Source: Solidesulfovibrio carbinoliphilus subsp. oakridgensis (lineage in GTDB: Bacteria; Desulfobacterota; Desulfovibrionia; Desulfovibrionales; Desulfovibrionaceae). Taken from it: DNA of 64,000 nt. Where the stretch lies: NCBI RefSeq assembly GCF_000177215.2, contig NZ_CM001368.1, forward strand, positions 124,001 to 188,000. The letters run 5' to 3'. Below are positions 17,522-26,538 of the stretch, in pieces. How positions within the stretch are numbered: the first letter of the stretch is position 1; every line of letters begins with the position of its first letter. The notes beneath the pieces were generated by a model. The model saw only the letters and a list, made by a program, of their open reading frames with translations. It was not told the DNA's origin and did no database searches. The position numbers were made by a program, and so were the translations under genes.

Positions 17522-18906
17522 GAATCCTTGTCTGCTGCGCCGACTGGGGCGTGCCGGTCGGCGGCAGCGCCGGCTCCTCGGTCCACCTGCGGGCCATGGC
17601 TGCGGCCCTTTCCCGCCTCGGCCACGAGGTCCGGCTGCTGGTCAGTAACGGCGCCGGCCCCTGTCCGCCCGGCCTGTCGGTGGCGACCGTGCCCCACCGG
17701 CGGCTTTGGCCGGCGATTTTCGGCCTGGTCGAGCGGGCCCGGGGTTGTCCGGCCCCGGCCGCCCTTGAAACCGGGGGCGTTTCGACCGTCCCGGCTCCCG
17801 GGGCCGTGACCGATGCCCCGGCCCCGGGAGCCGTCTCCTTAAAGACCCGGCTCTATTACGAGACCCTGCCCGCCCTGGCCGACCGGGTGGAGGAATGCCT
17901 TGTCCATCCGATCGCTTTTGGCCGGGCCGTGTCCCGGATGCTGGCCGATTTCGCGCCCGAGGCCGTGTACGAGCGCTACGCCCTGTGCCAGACCGGCGCG
18001 GCCGGGGCCCTGGCCCGGGCCGGCGAGGGCCGCGTGCCCCACATCCTGGAGGTCAACGCCTCCCTGGCCCGGGAACGGACCGAGAAGGCCGACGACTGGC
18101 TGGCCGGCCCCTGGCGCTTGTTCGCCGGCCGGCAGGAGGCCCGGCTGTGGCGCGGGGCGGACCGGGTGGTGTGCGTCTCCGAGGCCCTTGGCCGCCGGAT
18201 AGCCGAGGCCGGGGCCGACCCGGACCGGGTTCGCGTGGTGCCAAACGGTGTCGACGCCGAGGCCTTCAGCCCGGACCGGCCCAAGGGAGCCCTGCGCCGG
18301 CTCCTCGGCCTTGGCGACGGCGCGGTCCTCATCGGCTGGCTCGGAGCCCTGTCCCCGGGCCGGGGGGCAGAGGAGTTTGTGCGCCTGCTCGGACAGACGC
18401 TCCCCCAGGTCCCGCAAGCCCGGGGCGTGGTCATCGGCGGCGGGCCCCTCGACGGGACCTGCCGCACGCTCGCCCGGGAGCTTGGCCTGGCGGACCGGGT
18501 TCATTTCACCGGTCCGGTCGCCCACGACCGGGTGCCGGACTTGCTCGTGGACCTGGACATGGCCGTGGCCTGCTACCCGCCCCAGGCCGATTTCTACTTT
18601 TCGCCCATGAAGGTGGCCGAATACCTGGCCTGCGGCCTGGCCGTGGCCGTCGGCCGGACGGGCCGGGCGGACCAGGCGGTAACGGACGGGGTGAGCGGCC
18701 TGCTTGTGGACCCGGACGCCCCCGGCGCCTTTGCCAGGGCCCTCGTCGGCCTTTGCCGCGACCCCGATCTGCGGGCGCGCCTGGGGGCCGGGGCCAGGGA
18801 GCAGGCCATGGCCGGGCCGACCTGGCTTGGCAACGCCCGGCTGGTGGAGCGGGAAATCGAAGCCTGTTTCGAGGCCCGGGTGGCCGGAGGTGGCAAGTGG
18901 GCATGA
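17518..18906 (+). CDS. Glycosyltransferase family 4
   Basis: 462 aa. The N-terminal domain starts MRILVCCADWGVPVGGSAG with SSVHLRAMA and YERYALCQTG. The donor domain has GWLGALSPGRGAEEF, GGGPLDGTCR and YFSPMKVAEYLACGLAV. The SPMKVAEYL element is shared with the SPMKLFEYL of the 5,543 gene product, so the two may use the same donor. A Pro/Ala/Gly-rich insertion around residues 75-105 is probably a disordered loop. Both ends overlap neighbours by 4 bp. Confidence 0.9.
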   Translation: MRILVCCADWGVPVGGSAGSSVHLRAMAAALSRLGHEVRLLVSNGAGPCPPGLSVATVPHRRLWPAIFGLVERARGCPAPAALETGGVSTVPAPGAVTDAPAPGAVSLKTRLYYETLPALADRVEECLVHPIAFGRAVSRMLADFAPEAVYERYALCQTGAAGALARAGEGRVPHILEVNASLARERTEKADDWLAGPWRLFAGRQEARLWRGADRVVCVSEALGRRIAEAGADPDRVRVVPNGVDAEAFSPDRPKGALRRLLGLGDGAVLIGWLGALSPGRGAEEFVRLLGQTLPQVPQARGVVIGGGPLDGTCRTLARELGLADRVHFTGPVAHDRVPDLLVDLDMAVACYPPQADFYFSPMKVAEYLACGLAVAVGRTGRADQAVTDGVSGLLVDPDAPGAFARALVGLCRDPDLRARLGAGAREQAMAGPTWLGNARLVEREIEACFEARVAGGGKWA

Positions 18907-20495
18907 CGGACTATGTGGCCCTGGTGCCGGAGGACGAGGCGGGTGCGGTCGGCCCGGGGCTGGCCGACCGGCTGGCCGGCCTGGCCGGCCGGGAGCGTCT
19001 GGCTTTCCCTCCGCTCGGGGCGGACCCGGCCGGATTGGCCGGCGTGCTGCTTCTGACCCCGGGCCGGCCGGGAACGGTCACGGTCAACGGCCGGCCGGCC
19101 ACGCCCCTGTGGCGACGCGGCGGCCGCCTGCTCTTTTCGCCGGAACTCTTTCGCCGCCACGAGAACGTCGTGGCCCTTGGCCGTGGCGCCGGGGAGCCGA
19201 GGCTCGCTCCGGTGGTGGCCGACGCCGGCCGTGTCCGCGACCTGGATCTCTGGCCCGAGACGGCCTGGCGCATGCAGACCCTTTCCGGCGCGGACCTGGG
19301 GCCGGCTCCGGCCCGGAGCCACGCTCCCGTTTGTGCCCCGGGCCTTCTCGACGGCCTGGCCCGGGGGCTTGGGGCCATGGTGGCCCCGGACGGCGAGGTC
19401 TGGTCGTTTTACGACCTGGAGGCGGCCACGTTTCGCCTGTCCGGCTGGCGGTGGGATACGGGCATCGTGCTGGAAGGCCTGGCGGCCGCGGCTGCGGCCG
19501 GGATCGGCGCCGGCTCGGCCACGGCCGCCCGGACCGTGGGCGACCGGTTGCTGGCCGTGCGCCTGGCTGACCCGGCCTGTCCGGGCGGATTCCCGGAGTG
19601 GACGGACCTGCGGTATTTTCCGTCCCCCCGGCAGGTCTGCCAGTGGGTCGTGCCGTTTAACGCCGCCTTTGTCGCCGCCGGCCTCATGCGGCTGGCCGAC
19701 CTGACCGGCCTGGCCGCCTACCGGGAGGCCGCCCGGGAGAGCCTGCTCCTGGCGGCCGCTTCCGGCCTGACCCCGGCCGGCGGGGTGGCCGGCTACTATT
19801 TCGAGGACGCCCGGCAGTGGCGCTACCTCGGCCAGATAAACGATTCCGGCGTCCTCGGCCGGGGCCTGGCCCTTTTCCCGGACGAGGCCTGGGCATCCAC
19901 TGCCGCCGCCCGGGCCGGGGCCTACATCCTTGGCAAGGCGGCCCGGCCCGACGGCCACATCGGCCGGGCCTGGTGGGATCCGGACGGGGCACGGCCGGCC
20001 GGCGCGCCGCTTTTCCCGGAATGGGCCAAGCACCCCGGCCGGATGGTGGCCAAGGTCTTCCTGCGCGGCCAGGCCTGGGTGCTCATGGGCCTTGCCGGTG
20101 CGGTGCGGCTTGGCGCGAACAGGGCGCTCGCGGACGGGGCCAGGCAACTGGCCGATTTCGTCCTGGCCGCCCAGCAGGCCGACGGCTCCTGGCGCTACAG
20201 CCAGAACCAGCCGGAACTCGGCGCCTGCGCCAAGACCACCGCCGCCCTGGCCCTGGCCCTGGCCGAATGGTCCAAGGCTTCCGGCGACGCCGGGCCGCTC
20301 CCCGCCGTGTCCCGGGCCCTCGGCTACCTGGAAACCTGCCGCCGGCCGGACGTGGTGCCGCCGGAACTGGCCGGAATGCCGGTCGACACCTCGGGCGAGG
20401 GCTGCATCGTCTATTTCCGGGACCGGCCCGTGGTCTGCGCCTATGCCGGGGCCCTGGAGCTTCTGGCCCGGCTGGCCGTGGGGGAGCGGCCGTGA
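18903..20495 (+). CDS. Alpha/alpha-toroid glycosidase-like protein
   Basis: 530 aa, no signal peptide. Residues from about 140 on show repeated helical hairpins typical of an (alpha/alpha) toroid, with conserved aromatic/acidic patches GEVWSFYDLE, GWRWDTGIVLEGL, WVVPFNAAFVA, YYFEDARQWRYLGQINDSG and a QQADGSWRYSQN repeat-like segment. The fold occurs in six-hairpin glycosidases, unsaturated glucuronyl hydrolases and polysaccharide lyases. I cannot name a family with confidence. Residues 1-130 form a separate Gly/Ala/Arg-rich region without obvious homology. The ATG overlaps the preceding stop by 4 bp and its own stop overlaps the GTG of the glycosyltransferase fusion. Confidence 0.65.
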   Translation: MTDYVALVPEDEAGAVGPGLADRLAGLAGRERLAFPPLGADPAGLAGVLLLTPGRPGTVTVNGRPATPLWRRGGRLLFSPELFRRHENVVALGRGAGEPRLAPVVADAGRVRDLDLWPETAWRMQTLSGADLGPAPARSHAPVCAPGLLDGLARGLGAMVAPDGEVWSFYDLEAATFRLSGWRWDTGIVLEGLAAAAAAGIGAGSATAARTVGDRLLAVRLADPACPGGFPEWTDLRYFPSPRQVCQWVVPFNAAFVAAGLMRLADLTGLAAYREAARESLLLAAASGLTPAGGVAGYYFEDARQWRYLGQINDSGVLGRGLALFPDEAWASTAAARAGAYILGKAARPDGHIGRAWWDPDGARPAGAPLFPEWAKHPGRMVAKVFLRGQAWVLMGLAGAVRLGANRALADGARQLADFVLAAQQADGSWRYSQNQPELGACAKTTAALALALAEWSKASGDAGPLPAVSRALGYLETCRRPDVVPPELAGMPVDTSGEGCIVYFRDRPVVCAYAGALELLARLAVGERP

Positions 20496-23305
20496 AGATC
20501 CTCCACGCCTGCAAGCATTTCTACCCCCGGGTGACCGGCGTCACGGCCCACGTGGAGCACCTTGCCCGGGAACAGGTCCGGGCCGGCCATGCCGTGGCCG
20601 TGGCCACCTGGGGCGAGGCGGCCGGCGAGGAAACGCGGCAGGGCCTCTCCGTCCTTCGTGCCCGGCCCGGCGACCGGGAAGGCCTCAGGCGGCTCATGGC
20701 GGACTTCGAACCGGACGTCTTGCACGCCCATTCCGTCTGGGACGTCTCCCACGCCGCCGCCCGGACCGCCCGCCGCCTGGGCCGGCCCTACGTGGTCACC
20801 GCCCACGGCACCTGGCACCTCCTGGCCGGGACCCTGGCCGCAGGCCCGTGGTGGGAGCGGCTGCGCTGGGGCCTGTGGCAACGGCGGGTCCTGTGGCCCC
20901 GGCTCTTGCGCGGGGCCGGGACGGTCATCGCGCTCAATGCCGGGGAGGAAGCGGACGCCCTGGCCGCCGGCGTTCCGGCCGGCCGGCTGGTCCGCATCCC
21001 CAACGCCGTGGACACGGACGTGTTTTTCCCCGGCGAGGCGGGTGGCGGCGGGGAGGACACCTTCCCGGTGCTTTTCGTCGGAGCCATGGAAGCAAACAAG
21101 GGCATCCTGGAAGTGGTGGCGGCCGCTGGCCTGCTGCGAAAAAGCCTGCCCCGGGCCCGGTGGCTCCTGTGCGGCGACGGACCGGACCTCCCCCGGGCCA
21201 GGCGGGCGGCCGTGGCGGCCGGGGTGGGGGAAGTGGCCCATTTCCTCGGCCGGGTGGACCGGTCCGACATGCCGGCCCTCTACCGCCGGGCCGGGCTGGT
21301 GGTGGCCCCGTCCCGGGCCGAGGCCTTTTCCACGGCCCTCCTCGAAGCCATGGCCACGGGCCTGCCCTGCGTCGGCTCGCGGGTCGGCGGCACGCCGGAG
21401 ATCATCGACCACGGCGGCACGGGACTGTTGATTCCCCCGAACGACGCCCGGGCCCTGGCCGACGCCGTCCGGTGGCTGGCCGAGCATCCCCGGGAAGCCG
21501 GGGCCATGGGCCGGGCCGGCCGGGAAAAGGCCGGCCGGCGTTTCGCCTGGCCGCTGGTGGCCGGCCGCATCGAGCAGGCCTACCGGCTGGCCCTGGCCGT
21601 TTTCCTGGCCTGTCTGCTCGGCCTGGCCTGGCTTGGCCGGCCGGCCGAGGCGGCCCGGGTTTTTCCGGCCGACATCCTGGCCATGGTCGATCCCCGCACC
21701 GGGCAGGCCGTGGCCGGGGAGGACGGCCAGTGGCGGGAGGCGAGCGCCGTGTGGGACGGCCGGACGGTCCGGGTGGCGGCGGCCCGGGGCGAGGCCACGG
21801 CCTTCCAGCTGGTCCTCGTGCCGGACCCGGGCGAGCGTCTGGAGGATATCCGCATCATTGTGGACCTGCCAGGCGGCGTGTCCTCCCGGGCCTACCGGGC
21901 CTGGCATATCTGGGACGTGCCGGAAGTGGCCGTGCCGCTCGGGCCGGATGGGGCCCCCTTCGCCATCCCGGCCGCGTCCCCGGCCGAGCGGGCAACGACT
22001 TCCGGCTATGCGGCCTTTGCCACGGTGGTGGAACTGGCCGTGCCCCGGACGGCGGCGGCCGGAGCCGCAACCGGCGAAGTCCGGGTGGCCTGGAACGGCG
22101 GCGGGGTGGCTCTGCCCCTGGCCCTGACCGTGCTGCCGCTCGATCTGCCCCGTCGTCCGTCCTTCTCCCTGGAGATGAATTCCTACGGCGACTACCAGAA
22201 GCGCCTGCCGGCCGGACCGGAGACGTTTTTGCGCATCCACCGGCTTTTCAGAAGGTTTCGCGCCACCTTCACCCTGGTTCCCTACCGCCACGACGGCAGC
22301 CCGGTCGAGGACTTCCTGGTCCCGCCCCTGGCCTCCGACGGCAGTCCGGACTTCGCCGCCTTCGACGCCGTCCTGTCCGGGCTTTTCGACGGCACGGCCT
22401 TTGACGACGGGGAGCCGGTCGACCATTTCGTCCTGCCCTTTGCGACCGGCTGGCCGGCCGCCTGGGGCACGGACCGGGCCGCCTACGCCCGGCGCAACAT
22501 CGGCCTGCGCCTGGCCCTGGCCCGGCATATCCGGGAGAGGGGCTGGTGTTCCACCCGGTTCCAGGAGTTTCACAACGAGAATCCGGAACACGGGGCCAGG
22601 GTTCCCTGGCGGCTCGACGAGCCGGTCACCGCCCTGGACATGGCCGGCCACGACCTTTTTGCCGGCTTCAACCGGACGGCCGGCCGGGTCCTGGCCGGGC
22701 CGAGCCCGATTTCCTACCGCATCGACATCTCGGCCTGGCAGCCGCTGCGCGCCCGCCTGCGCCGCCTGGCCGGCCGGCAAGTCACGGACTGGTCGGTCTC
22801 GGCCGAGCCGGCCTATCTGGACCGGGAGGCGGTGGCCTTTTTCCGGGGACTCGGCGCCCAGTGGCTGGTGGCCTACGGCGAGCTCCCCGGCTTCGCCGCC
22901 GGGGGCCAATCCACGCCGTGGTGGCGGTTTCCCCTGCTCCTGGCCCGTTTCGAGGCCCGGGGCCTTGACGGCTACGCCCAGTGGCAGGTCGACCGGTGGC
23001 AGGAACGGGACATGCCGGACCTGCCGCGGGAAGCGGTGCCGTTTTTTTATTCGAGCGCCTCGGGAGCCCGGGATTTCATCTGGCCGGGAACGTTTTTCGG
23101 TTTGCCGGGGCCACTCCCGTCGCTGCGGCTTTTCGCCCTGCGCGAGGGCCTAAACCTCCTCGATTACCTCTCCCTGGCCTGCGCCCGCCGGCCCGACCTG
23201 GCGGCAGGCCTTCGGGCGCGGCTGGCCGGCCTGGCCGGAGCCGACGCGCTTCGGGCCTTTAAAACGCAGCTCGCCAGCCTGGCGACGGGACGGAGCGGAT
23301 CATGA
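20492..23305 (+). CDS. Fusion: GT4 glycosyltransferase - membrane helix - GH123/DUF4091-like glycosidase
   Basis: 937 aa from a GTG overlapping the previous TGA. Residues 1-360 are a complete GT4 enzyme (FYPRVTGVTAHVEHLA, VTAHGTWHL, VGAMEANKGILEV, catalytic SRAEAFSTALLEAMATG). Without a stop it runs into a hydrophobic helix at about 366-382 (ending LLGLAWLG) followed by RPAEA, which looks like a signal-peptide core plus cleavage site. Residues about 390-937 resemble a secreted GH123/DUF4091-type glycosidase (SLEMNSYGDYQKR, FQEFHNENPEHG, DWSVSAEPAYLD, YAQWQVDRWQ). An in-frame GTG at 21557 could start a separate secreted form. As one chain it would place the transferase in the cytoplasm and the hydrolase in the periplasm. 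Confidence 0.75.
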   Translation: MKILHACKHFYPRVTGVTAHVEHLAREQVRAGHAVAVATWGEAAGEETRQGLSVLRARPGDREGLRRLMADFEPDVLHAHSVWDVSHAAARTARRLGRPYVVTAHGTWHLLAGTLAAGPWWERLRWGLWQRRVLWPRLLRGAGTVIALNAGEEADALAAGVPAGRLVRIPNAVDTDVFFPGEAGGGGEDTFPVLFVGAMEANKGILEVVAAAGLLRKSLPRARWLLCGDGPDLPRARRAAVAAGVGEVAHFLGRVDRSDMPALYRRAGLVVAPSRAEAFSTALLEAMATGLPCVGSRVGGTPEIIDHGGTGLLIPPNDARALADAVRWLAEHPREAGAMGRAGREKAGRRFAWPLVAGRIEQAYRLALAVFLACLLGLAWLGRPAEAARVFPADILAMVDPRTGQAVAGEDGQWREASAVWDGRTVRVAAARGEATAFQLVLVPDPGERLEDIRIIVDLPGGVSSRAYRAWHIWDVPEVAVPLGPDGAPFAIPAASPAERATTSGYAAFATVVELAVPRTAAAGAATGEVRVAWNGGGVALPLALTVLPLDLPRRPSFSLEMNSYGDYQKRLPAGPETFLRIHRLFRRFRATFTLVPYRHDGSPVEDFLVPPLASDGSPDFAAFDAVLSGLFDGTAFDDGEPVDHFVLPFATGWPAAWGTDRAAYARRNIGLRLALARHIRERGWCSTRFQEFHNENPEHGARVPWRLDEPVTALDMAGHDLFAGFNRTAGRVLAGPSPISYRIDISAWQPLRARLRRLAGRQVTDWSVSAEPAYLDREAVAFFRGLGAQWLVAYGELPGFAAGGQSTPWWRFPLLLARFEARGLDGYAQWQVDRWQERDMPDLPREAVPFFYSSASGARDFIWPGTFFGLPGPLPSLRLFALREGLNLLDYLSLACARRPDLAAGLRARLAGLAGADALRAFKTQLASLATGRSGS

Positions 23306-24336
23306 AGGCGATGTTGAAGCGGATATTGGGCAAGGGCTGCGCCAGCCTCGGCTTCGCCCGGCTGGCGGACCGGCTGGGGCCCGGCCGGTTCACGGTCCTC
23401 ATGTTCCACCGGATCGTGGACGGCCCGACCCTGCGCGCCAGCGCCAACGCGCCCTTGATGCTGGAGGAGGGGCTTTTCCGCGACATGGCCGAGACCCTGG
23501 CCAGCGAGTGCCGCTGCCTGCCGCTCACCGAGGCCATGGCCTGGGCCGGGACGGACGGGGCTTCCGTGCGGCCCGTGGTGGCCCTCACCTTTGACGACGG
23601 GTACGGCGATTTTCGGGACAAGGCCTTTCCCATCCTGCGGCGGTTCGGCCTGCCGGCCACCATGTACCTGCCGACGGGCTTTCTGGACGAGGAAGACCGG
23701 TTTTTCTGGTGGGACGCGGTGGAGGCCTTTTTCTCCTCGCGCCCGGAAAAAGGCCGGTTCGACGCGGCCGGCCTGCCGGCGGCGTTCGCGGACGCGGTCT
23801 TCGCCCTGGCCGTCGATCCGGGTCCGGACAAGGTGGAGGCGTTTATCCGGGGGCCCCTTCGCCGACTGGCCCCCCGGGATCGGGCCCGGTTCGTGGATAG
23901 ACTCGCCCCCCCGCCGGTCCGGCGGCCGGCCATGCTCGACTGGGACGCGGTCCGGGAGCTGGCCGCCACGGGGCTGGTCGAATTCGGGGCCCACGGCGTC
24001 ACCCACCCGCTCCTCGACGAGGTGGACCTCGAGCCGGCCCTCCAGGAAGTGGCCACGTCCAAGCGGCGCATCGAGGAGGAGACGGGCCGGACCGTCACCT
24101 CGTTTGCCTATCCCTCGGGCTGCGTGCCGCCCTACCACCGGCAGATGCTCGCCCGGGCCGGCATCGGCCTGGCCGTCACCACCCGGTTCGGCGGCAATGG
24201 CGCCGCCACCGACCCGCTGCTCCTGCGGCGGGTGGATGCCCGGCTGTGCCTGGCCGGGGAAACGTTTGATCCGTCGTATTTTCTGGCGGTCTGTTCCGGG
24301 TGCCTGGACTGGCTCCACGGGACGAAGGAGGCGTGA
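23302..24336 (+). CDS. Polysaccharide deacetylase (NodB family)
   Basis: 344 aa. Motif 1 ALTFDDGYGDF (F97, D98, D99) and motif 2 GAHGVTHP (H231, H235), then FAYPSGCVPP. The N-terminal VLMFHRIVDGPT and the FFWWDAVEAFF insertion match deacetylases in capsule and exopolysaccharide clusters. It is cytoplasmic or peripherally membrane-bound, with no signal peptide. It overlaps the fusion gene by 4 bp. It and the 13,929 enzyme have the same motif spacing and may be ancient duplicates acting on different residues. Confidence 0.9.
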   Translation: MKAMLKRILGKGCASLGFARLADRLGPGRFTVLMFHRIVDGPTLRASANAPLMLEEGLFRDMAETLASECRCLPLTEAMAWAGTDGASVRPVVALTFDDGYGDFRDKAFPILRRFGLPATMYLPTGFLDEEDRFFWWDAVEAFFSSRPEKGRFDAAGLPAAFADAVFALAVDPGPDKVEAFIRGPLRRLAPRDRARFVDRLAPPPVRRPAMLDWDAVRELAATGLVEFGAHGVTHPLLDEVDLEPALQEVATSKRRIEEETGRTVTSFAYPSGCVPPYHRQMLARAGIGLAVTTRFGGNGAATDPLLLRRVDARLCLAGETFDPSYFLAVCSGCLDWLHGTKEA

Positions 24337-24337
24337 G

Positions 24338-25333
24338 ATGGCCTGGTCGACGGTTCCCCTCGAAACGGTCCGGGCGGGCACGGCCCTGACGGACAGGCCG
24401 GCCTGGCTCAAGGCCTGCGCCGACGTCGAATACGGCACCCCCCTCGTCCTTTGCTGCGGCGAGGGATTCCTGCCGCTTAGCCTGACCAGGCGCCAGGGCC
24501 TGACCGTGGCCCGGGGGCTCGGCCAGGCCCACCGGTCCGTGGCCGGCCCGATCCTGGAGGGCGGCGCGGCCATGCCGGCGCTTGAGCCCGGCGACCTGCC
24601 CGGAGAGGTCGATCTGGTCGATCTCCGGCGCTTTCCCCGGGCCTTCGTGGAAGCCGTGCTCCCGTCGAGCCCAGCCCGGCTGGCCCGGCCCGACATCCTG
24701 CACTTCGACCGGCCCCTGGAGGCGAGCGGGGAGGCCTTTCTGGCCTCCCTGTCCAAGGGCACGCAAAAAGACCTCCGGTACGTCCTTCGCCGGGTGGAAA
24801 AGACGTTCGGAAAGGAAGGAATCACCCGGCAAACCGTCCGCCTGGACGGGGATAATAGGGACGCGGCCTGGGCCAGGGCCGAGGCCTTTGCCCGAAACAG
24901 CTGGCAGGGGCAGGCGGGGGTCTCGGTCCTGGCCAATCCGGAGAAAAGGAGGTTTCTCTCTCGGTTGCAGCGAAACGGCATGGCGGTGAAGCTGCATTTC
25001 TACGCCTTGGGCGAGGAGGTCGCGGCCGTGGCCGTCACCATGGAAGACCACGGCCACATCCTCATCTATGCCCATGAATACCACGCCGGATACGCCAAAT
25101 ACCAGCCCGGCCATATCCTCAACTACCACATCATGGCCGGGGCCATAGACGAGGGCCTGACCACGCTTGATTTCGGCGTGGGCGAGACCCCGCACAAGTA
25201 TGCCTGGCAGTGCCGTTCCCATCCGCTGTGGCGGGTCATGGTGCCGCTCACCTGGAAGGGGTGGCTGGCCCTTGGCTATCAGAAGACGCGGTGGCAGGTG
25301 GCGGCCCTCTGCAAGGGCGGGGCAACCGCATGA
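24338..25333 (+). CDS. GNAT/FemAB-like acyltransferase
   Basis: 331 aa. The C-terminal lobe carries the family hallmarks: SKGTQKDLRYVLRRVEK (residue about 140), AVKLHFYALGEEVAAVA, LIYAHEYHAGYAKYQPGHI and TLDFGVGETPHKYAW, as in CelD/FemAB-related proteins that acylate sugars. The N-terminal lobe is more variable. The ATG at 24338 follows GAAGGAGGCGTGAG and is 1 bp past the preceding TGA; the 3' end overlaps the next glycosyltransferase by 4 bp. It is the third acyl/aminoacyl-transferase of the operon. Confidence 0.8.
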   Translation: MAWSTVPLETVRAGTALTDRPAWLKACADVEYGTPLVLCCGEGFLPLSLTRRQGLTVARGLGQAHRSVAGPILEGGAAMPALEPGDLPGEVDLVDLRRFPRAFVEAVLPSSPARLARPDILHFDRPLEASGEAFLASLSKGTQKDLRYVLRRVEKTFGKEGITRQTVRLDGDNRDAAWARAEAFARNSWQGQAGVSVLANPEKRRFLSRLQRNGMAVKLHFYALGEEVAAVAVTMEDHGHILIYAHEYHAGYAKYQPGHILNYHIMAGAIDEGLTTLDFGVGETPHKYAWQCRSHPLWRVMVPLTWKGWLALGYQKTRWQVAALCKGGATA

Positions 25334-26538
25334 ACGCCTTTTCCTCCGGCTACCAAGCGCCCCTTCACCGGGAGGCCGGCCGGCCAGCCGGTCCGGCGCC
25401 TTCGTTCGACGGCCTGGGCCTGGCCCATCTCATTCTGGACATGGGATTTGGCGGGGCCGAGCGACTGGCCCAGAACCTGGCCATTGCCATGGGGAAATGC
25501 GGGGCCAGGTGCCATGTCCTGTGCCTGGACGCCGTTTCCGGCAATACCGAGCCCCTCGCCCGACACGGCATCCCGGTCGAACTGGTCAAGCGCAGGCCCG
25601 TCCCCTTTGATCCGGTCGTGTGCCTGCGCCTCGTGCGGCGGTTAAGAGCCCTCGGCATCGGCCTCCTCCACGCCCACGACCTGGCCAGCCTGGCCTACGC
25701 CGTGGCCGCCGGACGGGTGCTCGGCATCCCGGTGGTCATGACCGAGCACAGCCGCCACTACATCGAGGAGCGGCGGTTGCGCCGGCTGGAAAAACGGCTT
25801 TTGTGCCTCGGCGTCGGCCGGCTCGTCACCGTGTCGCCGGAACTGGCCGCGGCCAGCGCCAGCCGCGACGGCGTCCGGCCGGACAAGGTGACGGTCATCG
25901 AAAACGGGGTGGACGCCGAGCGCTTCGCCTGCGCCTGCCGGCAGGTCCTGCGGCAGGAACTCGCGCTTGCCGACGACGCCCTCCTGGTCGGCATGGTCGG
26001 CCGGCTGGAGACGATCAAGGGCCCGGACGTGCTCTTGGCCGCTTTTGCCGGGCTGGCCTCCCGGTTCCCCGAGGCCCGGCTCGCCTTTGCTGGCGAGGGC
26101 ACCCTCGAGCCCGGCCTGCGGCGGCAGGCCCTGGCCCTGGGCCTTTCGGACCGGGTCCATTTCCTGGGCTCCCGGGCCGACATCCCGGACGTCATGGCCG
26201 GGCTCGACGTCCTGGCCCTGCCGTCCCGGTCCGAAGGGCTGCCCTTCGCCCTGCTCGAAGGCATGGCCGCCGGACGGGCCGTGGCCGCCACGGCCGTCGG
26301 CCGGGTGCCCGGGCTTGTCAAACCGGCAGAGGGGCCGCCAAACGGGCTCCTCGTGCCCCCCGGCGACGCGGCGGCCCTGGCCGGGGCCCTGGCCTCGCTG
26401 CTGGCCGATGCGGCCCTTCGCCTGCGCCTTGGCGGCACGGCCCGGGATTTCGTGGAGCGGCGCTACGACCAGCGGGTCATGGTGCGCGATTACCAGACGG
26501 TCTACCGCCGGGTGCTGGCGGGGCGGGGCGGCCTATGA
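25330..26538 (+). CDS. Glycosyltransferase family 4
   Basis: 402 aa. After a 30-residue variable leader the GT-B fold begins GLAHLILDMGFGGAERLAQN, similar to PEP-CTERM-associated Stp2-like transferases. Other motifs are HAHDLASLAYA, MTEHSRHYIEERRL, ENGVDAERF, GMVGRLETIKGPDVLL and the catalytic RSEGLPFALLEGMAAG. It is cytoplasmic. 4-bp overlaps on both sides imply translational coupling with the acyltransferase before it and the lyase-GT fusion after it. Confidence 0.9.
   Translation: MNAFSSGYQAPLHREAGRPAGPAPSFDGLGLAHLILDMGFGGAERLAQNLAIAMGKCGARCHVLCLDAVSGNTEPLARHGIPVELVKRRPVPFDPVVCLRLVRRLRALGIGLLHAHDLASLAYAVAAGRVLGIPVVMTEHSRHYIEERRLRRLEKRLLCLGVGRLVTVSPELAAASASRDGVRPDKVTVIENGVDAERFACACRQVLRQELALADDALLVGMVGRLETIKGPDVLLAAFAGLASRFPEARLAFAGEGTLEPGLRRQALALGLSDRVHFLGSRADIPDVMAGLDVLALPSRSEGLPFALLEGMAAGRAVAATAVGRVPGLVKPAEGPPNGLLVPPGDAAALAGALASLLADAALRLRLGGTARDFVERRYDQRVMVRDYQTVYRRVLAGRGGL

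Noticed and set aside
17895-18902. Apparent N-terminal extension of the toroid protein at 18,903 into the upstream glycosyltransferase
   Set aside because: The extra residues are the out-of-frame translation of the preceding gene; the ATG at 18903 overlapping its stop is the natural start.
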